Shown in pieces: positions 26,649 to 35,453 of a stretch of 39,869 nucleotides of DNA. Location: positions 1-39,869 of the forward strand of contig NZ_QEWR01000009.1 in NCBI RefSeq assembly GCF_003121925.1, in the 5' to 3' direction. A program made the position numbers and the translations under genes. The notes beneath the pieces are model-generated. The model saw nothing but the letters and a program-made list of their open reading frames with translations, was not told where the DNA came from and did no database searches. Numbering within the stretch: the first letter of the stretch is position 1; each line of letters starts with the position of its first letter. Origin of the DNA: Ignatzschineria indica (GTDB lineage Bacteria > Pseudomonadota > Gammaproteobacteria > Cardiobacteriales > Wohlfahrtiimonadaceae).

Positions 26649-27797
26649 ATGAAGATTGTGATTGCTCCAGATTCATATAAGGAGAGCTTATCTGCTCTTG
26701 AGGTAGCACAATTGATTCAAAAAGGGTTCTCTCGCCACTATCCAATGGCAGAGTATCATTTAGTGCCGATCGCAGATGGTGGGGAAGGGACGATCGATGC
26801 AGTGATCAGAGCAACTCAGGGGCAAAGAGTGACGCTCTCCGTAATGGGGCCGTTAGGTCAGCCGGTAGAGGCATCTTATGCAATTACTGGTGATGGAAAG
26901 AGCGCTGTGATTGAGATGGCAGAAGCTAGTGGATTAGCGCATGTTTCATTAGCGCAACGAGATCCGCGAATAACAACGAGCTTTGGAACGGGTGAGTTGA
27001 TCAAAGATGCATTAGCGCGAGGCATTCGACATATTATTTTAGGTTTAGGGGGGAGTGCGACTAATGATGGTGGTGCCGGCATGTTAGCGGCGCTAGGTCT
27101 ACAGTTTTTGGATGCAAAAGGGAATCTACTCCCTTTAGGAGGACTCTCTTTAAAAGAGCTCACCTTTATCGATAGTAGCTATTTTGATCCGGCTATTAAG
27201 GAGTGCCATTTTGAGGTTGCTTGTGATGTGGATACTGTATTGATAGGAGGGCAGGGCGCTTCAGCAATTTTTGGTCCACAAAAGGGTGCAACGGCGGAGA
27301 TGGTTTCTCAGTTAGATAATGCGCTAGCCCATTATGCAAAGATCGTTGCGCAGACATTAGAGTGTGATGTGCAAGCTATTCAAAATCATGCAGGAAGTGG
27401 TGCTGCCGGTGGAATGGGATTTGCTGCTCTCACTTTTCTCCAAGGTAGATTGAGTCCGGGGATAACGCTTATTTTGGATCTGATCAATTTTGAGGCATTG
27501 ATCGCCGATGCCGATCTTGTTATTACCGGAGAGGGAAAAATAGATCGACAGACTCTACATGGTAAAGCGCCAATAGGGGTTGCAAGGATCGCTAAAGCAC
27601 ATAATATTCCGGTCATAGCGATCGCCGGCAGCCTTGGAGATGGGGCTCATCTTGTAAAAGAGTCGGGAGTTGATGCACTTGTGAGTATTCTCAATTCTCC
27701 TTGTACGTTAGAAGACGCCTACCTAGAGAGTAGGAAGAATCTTGAGCAAACGGCAGAGAATGTAGCGGCAATATTAAAAGTCGGTAAGATGTTATAG
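26649..27797 (+). CDS. Glycerate kinase (GlxK/GarK family)
   Basis: 382 residues. Signatures: MKIVIAPDSYKESLSALEVA at the start, PIADGGEGT, LGLGGSATNDGGAGM, and VITGEGKIDRQTLHGKAP near the C-terminus. These mark the class II-like glycerate kinase family (PF02595) that phosphorylates D-glycerate, usually to 2-phosphoglycerate. The ATG at 26649 follows GAGGAG; an in-frame upstream start (26634) lacks such a site. It could act with the D-2-hydroxyacid dehydrogenase at 12.7 kb, but they are not linked. Confidence 0.93.
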   Translation: MKIVIAPDSYKESLSALEVAQLIQKGFSRHYPMAEYHLVPIADGGEGTIDAVIRATQGQRVTLSVMGPLGQPVEASYAITGDGKSAVIEMAEASGLAHVSLAQRDPRITTSFGTGELIKDALARGIRHIILGLGGSATNDGGAGMLAALGLQFLDAKGNLLPLGGLSLKELTFIDSSYFDPAIKECHFEVACDVDTVLIGGQGASAIFGPQKGATAEMVSQLDNALAHYAKIVAQTLECDVQAIQNHAGSGAAGGMGFAALTFLQGRLSPGITLILDLINFEALIADADLVITGEGKIDRQTLHGKAPIGVARIAKAHNIPVIAIAGSLGDGAHLVKESGVDALVSILNSPCTLEDAYLESRKNLEQTAENVAAILKVGKML

Positions 27798-27865
27798 ATC
27801 ATCTATTAGAGTTCTCTATCAGGATTATCTGTCAAGAGCCCCTATCAAAACAAGAGGAGAGAGAA

Positions 27866-28534
27866 ATGTTAGAGACATTTGGGTTGGAAATCACGATTTT
27901 TATTAAACTAATCGTAGGAATGATCGGTGTTCTTCTCTATCTGCGCGTATCGGGTAAATCACAAATGTCTCAGATGACGCCGGCAGATATCGTTAGCTCC
28001 TTTGTGATTGGCGCAATCGTCGGAGGGACAATCTATGCACCTAATCTTTCTGTCTGGTATATGATTTTTGGCCTTATGGCCTGGACTGTCGTGAGTTATG
28101 CGCTCCATCTATTGACTAAAATCCCCTTCTTTTATCGGCTTTTTTATGGTTCGGTCACCTTTATTGTGAAAGGTGGGGCATTGCAACTTGATGAGATGCG
28201 TCGTAATAAAATGGATGCTGAACAATTGACTGCAAAATTGCGAGAGCAACGTATTTTTAGTCTGATGGATGTTGATGATGTGAGATTAGAGACAGATGGG
28301 CAGATGACAGTTTTTCTTAAGACAGAGAAAGTGCGGGGATTTCTCTTAATTAGCGAAGGCAATATTTTAGAGGAGAATCTTAAAGATGCCGGCAAGAGTG
28401 AGGCGTGGCTTCAGGAGGAGTTGGGGAAAATAGGGATTCAGGAGATAGAGTCTCTCTATTGTGTTGAGTGGACACCGGGTCGTGGCGTGATGGTAGTTGA
28501 TGACAAGGGTAAGACGATAACTGTTACAGAGTAG
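27866..28534 (+). CDS. DUF421 (YetF-like) membrane protein
   Basis: 222 residues. Three N-terminal membrane helices are followed by a cytoplasmic domain: RVSGKSQMSQMTPADIVSSFVIGAIVGG, then VKGGALQLDEMRRNKMDAEQLTAKLREQRIFSLMDVDDVRLETDGQMTVF. This is the typical DUF421/YetF pattern; the function of the family is poorly known. It has a GAGAG ribosome binding site and lies 68 bp after the glycerate kinase on the same strand, so the two may share an mRNA. Confidence 0.9.
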   Translation: MLETFGLEITIFIKLIVGMIGVLLYLRVSGKSQMSQMTPADIVSSFVIGAIVGGTIYAPNLSVWYMIFGLMAWTVVSYALHLLTKIPFFYRLFYGSVTFIVKGGALQLDEMRRNKMDAEQLTAKLREQRIFSLMDVDDVRLETDGQMTVFLKTEKVRGFLLISEGNILEENLKDAGKSEAWLQEELGKIGIQEIESLYCVEWTPGRGVMVVDDKGKTITVTE

Positions 28535-28545
28535 GCAGCTGTAGA

Positions 28546-28578
28546 ATCACCTTCTTGAAAATAGATCTTGAAGGTGAT
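28546..28578. other. Inverted repeat between convergent genes
   Basis: Perfect 9-bp stem ATCACCTTC / GAAGGTGAT with a 15-nt loop between the DUF421 gene and the carbonic anhydrase. It has no clear T run. A related short inverted repeat AATCACC/GGTGATT sits upstream of the anhydrase at 29283-29310. Confidence 0.6.
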
Positions 28579-28596
28579 GTACGGTGATAGATTGCG

Positions 28597-29256
28597 TTAC
28601 CTGTTTGTCTCTACTCTTTTTTGATTAAACATCTCTTGAACAAAATCGACCTCTCCCGTCTCTACTTTATAGAAAGCGCCGACGATACCGATCTCCCCTG
28701 ATTGATACATCTCTTTTAGAACGCTACTTTTATCGAGAATATGCTCAATGGTGTGTTCCACATTATGAAGTGCCACTCTATCAACTGCTTCTTTAGAGGC
28801 GATGTCGATCCCTTGATGCGCTTTTTTAACATGTTCAATGGAGGGTTTTACTTTGGCCAAAAGATTGGTAAGGTGCCCTAGTTCAGTTCCTTTACAGGCT
28901 CCTGTAATTGCTCCGCAGTGAGTATGTCCAAGCACAACAATTAATTTTGATCCTGCTAATTTACAGGCAAATTCCATCGAACCGATAATATCTTCATTAA
29001 GAACATTGCCGGCAATGCGAACGCTAAAGATATCGCCTAAACCTTGGTCGAAGATCAACTCGGCCGAGGTTCGGCTATCGATACAGCTGAGAATAATGGC
29101 AAAAGGAAACTGTCCCTCTTTTGTTTCATTCACTTGTTCTAAAAGATTGCTGTGGGCCTTTAAGTTAGCAACGAATCGTTTATTCCCCTCTTTTAAGAAG
29201 GAGAGGGCTAGCTCGGGTGTTATGGATTTTTGGTCTTCGATATTATGTAATCTCAT
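28597..29256 (-). CDS. can: Beta-carbonic anhydrase
   Basis: 219 residues. The zinc ligands are Cys58 (SCIDSR, with Asp60/Arg62 as the catalytic dyad), His111 and Cys114 (GHTHCGAI). It interconverts CO2 and bicarbonate in the cytoplasm, supplying biosynthetic carboxylases and carbamoyl phosphate. I see no signal peptide. The gene stands alone, convergent to the DUF421 gene. Confidence 0.95.
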   Translation of the reverse strand: MRLHNIEDQKSITPELALSFLKEGNKRFVANLKAHSNLLEQVNETKEGQFPFAIILSCIDSRTSAELIFDQGLGDIFSVRIAGNVLNEDIIGSMEFACKLAGSKLIVVLGHTHCGAITGACKGTELGHLTNLLAKVKPSIEHVKKAHQGIDIASKEAVDRVALHNVEHTIEHILDKSSVLKEMYQSGEIGIVGAFYKVETGEVDFVQEMFNQKRVETNR

Positions 29257-29493
29257 TCTTCAACTTCTCTCTATTAAGGTAGAATCACCAGAAGTGGATA
29301 TAAGGTGATTAACAATTACTCAGTCTACCTTGGTTTAGATTGAAAAAAGAGTAAGTGAAAATTATTCTTACAGAAAATGATCAATTTTTAGGCGACATTT
29401 GAGGCTATCTCTTTGAATCAGAAATAGGAAGTAGAAAAAGTTAAATCAGCTCTTTTTTGCTAGAACTTATAGTGAAAAGAGGTGAAAAGGATT

Positions 29494-29652
29494 CTAGCTT
29501 AGTAGATAGATGAGGTAGTAGAGGCCAAAGTAAAATGCCACAATAACCACCAATGAGAGTGCCACAATTGTGGCAAGGTAGATTATCTTAAAGAGTATCT
29601 TTTTAAGAATAGATTGAGATTGAATCTCTTTATTTTTATGATATTTCGTCAT
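29494..29652 (-). CDS. Small single-span membrane protein (52 aa)
   Basis: An unlisted short ORF with the start ATG at 29652 and stop TAG at 29494-29496. The first 23 residues are basic (MTKYHKNKEIQSQSILKK), followed by a hydrophobic span IIYLATIVALSLVVIVAF and a Tyr/Leu-rich end. GAGGGG precedes the ATG by 10 nt. It lies 89 bp after phrB on the same strand. No family recognised. The rest of the gap to the carbonic anhydrase (29257-29493) holds no gene. Confidence 0.6.
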   Translation of the reverse strand: MTKYHKNKEIQSQSILKKILFKIIYLATIVALSLVVIVAFYFGLYYLIYLLS

Positions 29653-29741
29653 GTGGTGATATCCCCTCAATTTTTGTAATGATTATTATTTAGAGAATGG
29701 AAAGCATGACACTTATTCTCTTTGCCGGGCTTTGGTTATGC

Positions 29742-31112
29742 TCAGCTTAAACTCTTAAAAGTTTCTATCGCTCTGAGGCGACTACTTTTTAGATCAACAA
29801 TGGCATGCTTTTGCACTTTATGAATCTGTCTATTATCTAAGTGGGCTAATTCCGGACACCATTGACGAATAAAATCTCCATTGGGATCAAATCGCTCAGA
29901 TTGGGTGACAGGATTAAAGATTCTAAAATAGGGCACGGCATCTGTTCCGGTAGAGGCCGACCACTGCCAACCTCCATTATTTGCAGCAAAATCACCATCA
30001 ATGAGATTCTGCATAAACCAAGCCTCCCCTTTACGCCAATCGATCAAGAGATTTTTGGTAAGAAACATTGCGGTAATCATACGCCCACGATTATGCATCC
30101 AACCAGTTGCTTTCAGTTGCCTCATAAAAGCATCTACTATAGGGATGCCGGTCTCTCCATTTTTCCACGCTTCAAAATCGGCATCATTCTCACGCCATTG
30201 AATATTTTCTGTCTTTTCTTGGAAAGCTCTATTTCTGGAGACTTGGGGAAAATTCCACATAATATGGTAGTAGAACTCTCTCCAATAGAGCTCATTCATC
30301 CAAGTTAAAACCCCTTCATCTCCCGCGTGAAAATCACCTTCATTGATCATCAATGCTTCTTGAAGGAGGGTTTTAACGGAGATCACACCGAGTGCGAGAT
30401 AGGGTGATAGACGACTCGTTCCTTCAATGGCAGGAAAGTCCCGGCGAGCATGATAGCGGAAAATATCTTCCTTTAAAAAGTTCTGAAAAACCTCAAAAGC
30501 GGAGTCTTCACCAGCTTGATAGGCTAAACTATCAAATGCCTCATAAGGATTAACAGAGAGATCATCGCTTGTAATATCGAGCTTATTTTGCGTAGGAATT
30601 TCAAAATGATTCTCAAAACGTTGATATTGCAAAACCTCGATTAAGCGTCTTTTGAAGGCGGTAAAGACTTTGTAAGGTCTATTTTCACCATTTAAGATGG
30701 AGCCTAACTTTACTAAAGTTTTATCATGGCAGAGGTAGATATCTAAGAGATGTTTCTTTAATTGTCGATAAACCGCTCGATCTCTTGCAACCTCATTGAC
30801 GCCAACTTCATGATTAAAATAGAGCGAGGAGATCTGATAATTTTCCATCAATTGCAGTATACGCGTCGGAATCTCTGCCCAAGAATCAACTTCTACGATC
30901 TTTAAAGGGATATTCTTACTCTCGAGTGCTTTTTGCAATGCTTGTAAGTTTCGCCACATAAAAGCGAGTTTCAGCTTCGCATCATGATGCGCTTCCCATT
31001 CTTTATGAGAGACAATAAAAAGTGCAACTGTTTCCTGATTTTCAGTCGCCCTATAGAGCGCCTCATTATCATGAACTCTTAAATCAGATCGAAACCACAT
31101 TAAAGATCGCAT
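29742..31112 (-). CDS. phrB: Deoxyribodipyrimidine photolyase
   Basis: 456 residues. The N-terminal photolyase domain MRSLMWFRSDLRVHDNEAL binds the antenna chromophore. The C-terminal FAD-binding domain has EGTSRLSPYLALGVIS, WMNELYWREFYYHI, and WMHNRGRMITAMFLTKNLLIDWRKGEAWFMQNLIDGDFAANNGGWQW. It repairs UV-made cyclobutane pyrimidine dimers using blue light. Length equals that of class I CPD photolyases. The ribosome binding site is AGAG. Confidence 0.95.
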   Translation of the reverse strand: MRSLMWFRSDLRVHDNEALYRATENQETVALFIVSHKEWEAHHDAKLKLAFMWRNLQALQKALESKNIPLKIVEVDSWAEIPTRILQLMENYQISSLYFNHEVGVNEVARDRAVYRQLKKHLLDIYLCHDKTLVKLGSILNGENRPYKVFTAFKRRLIEVLQYQRFENHFEIPTQNKLDITSDDLSVNPYEAFDSLAYQAGEDSAFEVFQNFLKEDIFRYHARRDFPAIEGTSRLSPYLALGVISVKTLLQEALMINEGDFHAGDEGVLTWMNELYWREFYYHIMWNFPQVSRNRAFQEKTENIQWRENDADFEAWKNGETGIPIVDAFMRQLKATGWMHNRGRMITAMFLTKNLLIDWRKGEAWFMQNLIDGDFAANNGGWQWSASTGTDAVPYFRIFNPVTQSERFDPNGDFIRQWCPELAHLDNRQIHKVQKHAIVDLKSSRLRAIETFKSLS

Positions 31113-31334
31113 AATAGCTCTGAATCCTATTTAAAATGAGAAGATGGGATAATTAAGGAATAGACTATAACCTTCCGGTAGTTTATGCGAGGTTTTTATT
31201 AAAATCTGCAGGCTGATCAATCTGTAGGTGTGAATAATAATTTTTTATTTTGTATTTGATTTTTATCCGTTTTTATAGGTTGTTTAAAAAGCTCTTAGAA
31301 CGATTTTTAAAGTTAATTATATCTAATAATTTTA

Positions 31335-33125
31335 TTATTGAATTGGTTTGTTTGTATCTACCATTTTTCTAAAAAACTCTAAAGCTACTGGCATCCTATA
31401 ATATCTGCTCGCGGTTAATAAAAGAGGCTCAACCTCTTTCTCGACTGCTGATAAACCATTAAAAATATCAGGTTCAGAAATATTATCTACAAATAATTTT
31501 TCTAATAAATCTTTCGCTTCTTTTGTACGACTTGGCACTAAATCTGAATCATTTTTCCAAAATAAATCTGTCACTGCTAGTCCATGTATATCTTGATTTG
31601 TAAAAAAATTATTTTCAGAAGTTTCATCAGGCACCCATATTTGCCATGTTGATTCAGATAAAATTTCCTTCTGAATTTCTTTAATATCATTATATGACTC
31701 TCTTTTTTCCAATAATGCAAACATTAATAATAAATATGGATATAAAAAACTTGCTGCAGTAGCATCTTTAAAAAATTCCTCTTTTTCTGTTTTATATATT
31801 TCTTTGTTAAAGTAAAAATATAAACTTTCATAGTCAGAATATATGCATGGATGTAAGTTTTTATGGTCTAAGCACCAAATTATTTGAGATAACATCTTTT
31901 CTAACCAAGCAGAAATAAAATTATCAGCGGTAATTAATTCATTTTTTGTGCAAAATAAATAAACCAACGAAATTTCTATAAAATTCCAATCTGATACTGG
32001 GCTATTTAAGATAGGATTATGCTTTATCACATTACCAATAGTCTGATGAATATTTTTCATTTCTTCTAATATTTGGAGATCTTTATTGCTTTGAATATAT
32101 ACTCTGTATTTCCACAAGCCCAACATAGCTAAACGACCTATAACATCATATAGTTTTTGATTTAAAGCTATAGGACAGTCTATCTTTGTACTTAAAGATA
32201 ATTCAAACTCCTTATGAGAAGATAATTCAATTTTTTGAAAATATTCAGCTGATATTTCACAATGTAAATTGATCAACTTATCATATATTTGGCTTATTTC
32301 TTTCTGTGCTTTTTTTGATCCTCTATAATCTTGTTTAATAACATCCCAAACGTGCAACAGAACAAACTCTGAGGAAAGATAACTACTTTCAATATTATTC
32401 TCTCCCTTGCCCCAAATATAAAGAATCCATAAAGATAAATATAAACGTCGTAAATTTTGCAAAACTCTTTGATCTTTTGATTTTTTTTCCTTTACTACTT
32501 TCAATTCATCCAATAACAGTAATGTAATTTTTTTAAAATATTCATGTGATTGATCCGGATGATCAAATAGTGCTAATGATTTTCTTAATAAAGATCGAAT
32601 CAACTCGATATTCTCAGCATCCCCATGAACAATAGACTCATTTAATAAAAATTTTTCTATGTATAACGCAAGTTTTTCACCATTCCAAATCTCAATTTCC
32701 ACATTTGGATTTTTATTCATAATTACAGAAAAAGCAGAGGTACAGTTCTGATGCACATTTTCTGCAATCTCACCACCCACACAAACTATAATCTTTATTG
32801 GTAAGTCTTTGTGCTCACTTGCAATTTTAGCAGGGATATAAACATCTATGATTTCATTTACAGAAGGCCTAACATCCTGATCATTTCCTCCATCCCAATT
32901 CTTTCTATCTAAATTTCCTGACTTAACTGTAAATAACCATAGAGATTCTTGAGAATCATCATCTAATTTACCAACCGCAGGAATATCAACACCATCTTGC
33001 CTCACTCCAATCATTGGCTTCGTTAATACGTTAAATCCCATTTGTAGCAACAATTCAGGCAACAAAGCATCTAATTCTTTTCGCTCTTTCAAGCCATTTA
33101 AATATTCTCTAATTATTAATTTCAT
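31335..33125 (-). CDS. Uncharacterised protein with N-terminal nuclease-like domain
   Basis: 596 residues, not recognised as a named family. Residues about 1-165 look like a restriction-endonuclease-like fold: a helix with Glu24 (LLPELLLQMGF), strand GVDI with Asp47, then LWLFTVKSG with Lys68, and later VEIEIWNGEKLALYIEKFLL, a pattern common at the end of such domains. In a classic PD-(D/E)xK motif an acidic residue or Gln stands two before Lys; here it is Thr66, so catalysis is uncertain. Residues about 170-596 are predicted to be helical. No signal peptide. The ATG overlaps the end of the upstream gene by 17 bp, which indicates translational coupling. The gene is very AT-rich compared with its neighbours. 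A role in phage defence is a hypothesis only. Confidence 0.7.
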   Translation of the reverse strand: MKLIIREYLNGLKERKELDALLPELLLQMGFNVLTKPMIGVRQDGVDIPAVGKLDDDSQESLWLFTVKSGNLDRKNWDGGNDQDVRPSVNEIIDVYIPAKIASEHKDLPIKIIVCVGGEIAENVHQNCTSAFSVIMNKNPNVEIEIWNGEKLALYIEKFLLNESIVHGDAENIELIRSLLRKSLALFDHPDQSHEYFKKITLLLLDELKVVKEKKSKDQRVLQNLRRLYLSLWILYIWGKGENNIESSYLSSEFVLLHVWDVIKQDYRGSKKAQKEISQIYDKLINLHCEISAEYFQKIELSSHKEFELSLSTKIDCPIALNQKLYDVIGRLAMLGLWKYRVYIQSNKDLQILEEMKNIHQTIGNVIKHNPILNSPVSDWNFIEISLVYLFCTKNELITADNFISAWLEKMLSQIIWCLDHKNLHPCIYSDYESLYFYFNKEIYKTEKEEFFKDATAASFLYPYLLLMFALLEKRESYNDIKEIQKEILSESTWQIWVPDETSENNFFTNQDIHGLAVTDLFWKNDSDLVPSRTKEAKDLLEKLFVDNISEPDIFNGLSAVEKEVEPLLLTASRYYRMPVALEFFRKMVDTNKPIQ

Positions 33126-34830
33126 ATCTCGCCTCCCAATGAATTGTTCTTAACACGTGTAGGAATTGCCTTGTTTCAACTGGAGATACAATTTTTAAAA
33201 TTGGAAGATCAATTTTGACAGAACTAGTATTAAAAATACTATCAGCAGATGCTGTTACATTATAAGTTTGTCGAGAACCTCTCCCATACAAAATCAAGCT
33301 TTTAGAAAATAAATTATTAAACACAGATTGTTTATTGATTTGTTTATTCACTTTAATTCTTTGTCGATTTTGTTCAGAAAAACGTAGCTGTTTATTGCTT
33401 ATATCTTCAAATAATTCTCTGTGATATTGTAATGACTCTATAAATATCAAGTATTCTTGACTTTCTTTTTGAATATTACTTATCGTAGAATCAAGGGATT
33501 CGGATGTATTTTTTTTAATTTTTTTTAATATACCTTCTATAGCATAAGGATAACTAGGAATAAACAGTTTCTGAATATGTAATTGAATTTTTAGTATCGA
33601 TTTTTGATCAATATTTAAATCCAAAAGAGATAATAAAAAACTTATTACTATATTGGGATAAAGATAAAAGGTACCACAACAATGATCAATTAAATTAAAA
33701 AACATCGACTGATCTTGTTCCTGCTCTTCTAATAATGAAGCATCAAAATTTGAAGTCGCATCTAATGCAACACCATAAAAAATATCATCAGCAATATAAA
33801 TTAACATCGGATTTTTACTGAGTAGCCAACGCGTCATAAGCGCATCTTGCAACTTACAATATTGGATCATTTGATAAAAATCCTGAAGTTGATCACCCTG
33901 AATTTTATTGCTTATTAATAACTCTTCTATCAGTTTTATATAAGTTAAACGACAACTTTCAGATGCAAGAAAAGAATAGTTGTTTAATAGCAAGATATTT
34001 AAATTTTTTTTAGTCGGATAATCTAAAATTAACTTTGAATATTTCTTCCAAACACTCGAGCTTATATTACTACAAAAAAATCTTAATTTGTCTAGAAGCT
34101 CAAGATGTCCTTCGTCATTAAACTTTAATATGTAGTCAAAGATATCTAAAAAAAACTCTTCAGCATCTTGTGGATATGAATCATAAATATGGCTAGCTAC
34201 ATAAAGTATTTGAGATAGCTCTTTATCCATATCTGACAAACTAGATTGTCGTTGTAATAACAACTGTGTTATGGCATTTAATTTATCAAAACCCAAATTT
34301 TCATAATCAAAAACAAATAAAATATTACTACAAGCAATAAATAACTCTGTATTGCATAAACTGAATAAATTAACGGCCAACTCATATGCTTTGCTTGCAT
34401 CAATTTTTAAATATGCTTGAAATATGAAATATGTATATTCATATAATTCAGAATTATTAATTGCATCATTATATAGTTTATCCAATTCTGTTATTGTTTT
34501 TGTTTCCAAAGCATTGTTCAATAATTCATACAATGAGTAATATTCATATCTCTGCTCACAAATTGTTTTTAAGTAGTTAATAATAGAAACTACTTCATCA
34601 TAGTTGAGCGAAATTTCTTTTATCACTTCCAAATATTGCATAACTGCAAAAGTATTATGATCATTTGATTTATTCAAGACATCACTAATATTATTAACAA
34701 GATCAATAGTACTATTTTTATGCAGTTCTATTAATATGCCCCGATAGCTCTTATTATCGCTATACTCCTTACTACTAAGGAATTCTCCTAAGGTTTTATC
34801 CTCATAATGTTTAATGAAAATTTCTTCCAT
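33109..34830 (-). CDS. Uncharacterised all-helical protein, first gene of the two-gene cassette
   Basis: 573 residues, mostly predicted amphipathic helices rich in Leu, Ile, Asn, Ser and Tyr, as in helical-repeat (HEAT/TPR-like) proteins. The last about 60 residues look different: GRGSRQTYNVT, then beta-prone SSVKIDLPILKIVSPVE. No enzyme motif, signal peptide or membrane span was seen. Start ATG 34830 has AGG about 10 nt upstream. It overlaps the nuclease-like gene by 17 bp. In a hand count 34261-34320 has 14 G+C of 60, against 30 of 60 in sucA (18421-18480), which suggests foreign origin. Function unknown; a sensor or scaffold for the downstream protein is one possibility. Confidence 0.7.
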   Translation of the reverse strand: MEEIFIKHYEDKTLGEFLSSKEYSDNKSYRGILIELHKNSTIDLVNNISDVLNKSNDHNTFAVMQYLEVIKEISLNYDEVVSIINYLKTICEQRYEYYSLYELLNNALETKTITELDKLYNDAINNSELYEYTYFIFQAYLKIDASKAYELAVNLFSLCNTELFIACSNILFVFDYENLGFDKLNAITQLLLQRQSSLSDMDKELSQILYVASHIYDSYPQDAEEFFLDIFDYILKFNDEGHLELLDKLRFFCSNISSSVWKKYSKLILDYPTKKNLNILLLNNYSFLASESCRLTYIKLIEELLISNKIQGDQLQDFYQMIQYCKLQDALMTRWLLSKNPMLIYIADDIFYGVALDATSNFDASLLEEQEQDQSMFFNLIDHCCGTFYLYPNIVISFLLSLLDLNIDQKSILKIQLHIQKLFIPSYPYAIEGILKKIKKNTSESLDSTISNIQKESQEYLIFIESLQYHRELFEDISNKQLRFSEQNRQRIKVNKQINKQSVFNNLFSKSLILYGRGSRQTYNVTASADSIFNTSSVKIDLPILKIVSPVETRQFLHVLRTIHWEARYEINN

Positions 34831-34984
34831 TCAATTAACCTCGTATAAGTTTATAGGCATCTATCTAGTATTTATTTTTTGATTAAATATTAATTAATAC
34901 ATTAACTTTTTTAATGAATAGTGGCTATACTAAAATTAGTTTTACAAGGATATATTTTCTATCAAAGCGATTTAAGTAAACAAC

Positions 34985-35008
34985 AAAGCCCGCTAAATAG
35001 CGGGCTTT
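34985..35008 (-). terminator. Terminator of ssrA
   Basis: Palindromic stem AAAGCCCGCT / AGCGGGCTTT with an AAAT loop just 3' of the tmRNA. The rest of the gap to 34831 is AT-rich and must hold the cassette promoter, but I found no convincing one. Confidence 0.88.
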
Positions 35009-35020
35009 CACAATCATGAT

Positions 35021-35373
35021 TGGTGGAGGCGGCGGGATTTGAACCCGCGTCCGAGAACTATCCATTCTTGGTACTACATGTTTAGCCGTATCTTTAATTT
35101 AACTTCACATCGTCCGATCGGCAGGAGATGCAAAGCTGTTCTAAGTTAAGTTTCGCAAAATACCCCTTAGAAATGATATTTTACTATTTCGTTTAAGTTG
35201 ACTGATGATAATACCGAACGAACACAGTATTATGATCAGTTAGCAGACTAAGCTGCTAAAGCGTAGTTGTTATCGTTTGCAACTATACAATTTGCCGCGT
35301 TTTTACAAGACTCTCGACCATCTTGACATGCACCTCAAACTTCAACATCCCCGTCGAATCCAAGAACGCCCCC
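35021..35373 (-). ncRNA. ssrA: Transfer-messenger RNA (tmRNA)
   Basis: 353 nt. The 5' end GGGGGCG pairs with CGCCTCC before the 3' ACCA, and the T arm is GGGTTCAAATCCC. The 5' region has the typical TTCTTGGATTCGACGGGGA. The tag reading frame at 35280-35248 encodes ANDNNYALAA followed by stop. With SmpB it rescues stalled ribosomes and tags the product for degradation. Confidence 0.98.
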
Positions 35374-35390
35374 GTTTAAGTTGATAGGCT

Positions 35391-35419
35391 ATTATAGCGA
35401 ATCGCTTGGTTTTATGCAA
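35391..35419 (-). promoter_or_regulatory. Promoter of ssrA
   Basis: On the minus strand TTGCAT (35419-35414), 17-bp spacer, perfect TATAAT (35396-35391), 17 bp before the RNA start. Confidence 0.88.
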
Positions 35420-35453
35420 TATTCAATGATTTAGTTTCTATTTAGCTTCTAAT

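Noticed and set aside
31113-31334. Attachment site matching the ssrA 3' end
   Set aside because: I compared the tmRNA 3' end with this gap and found no copy, so no integrated element borders can be drawn.
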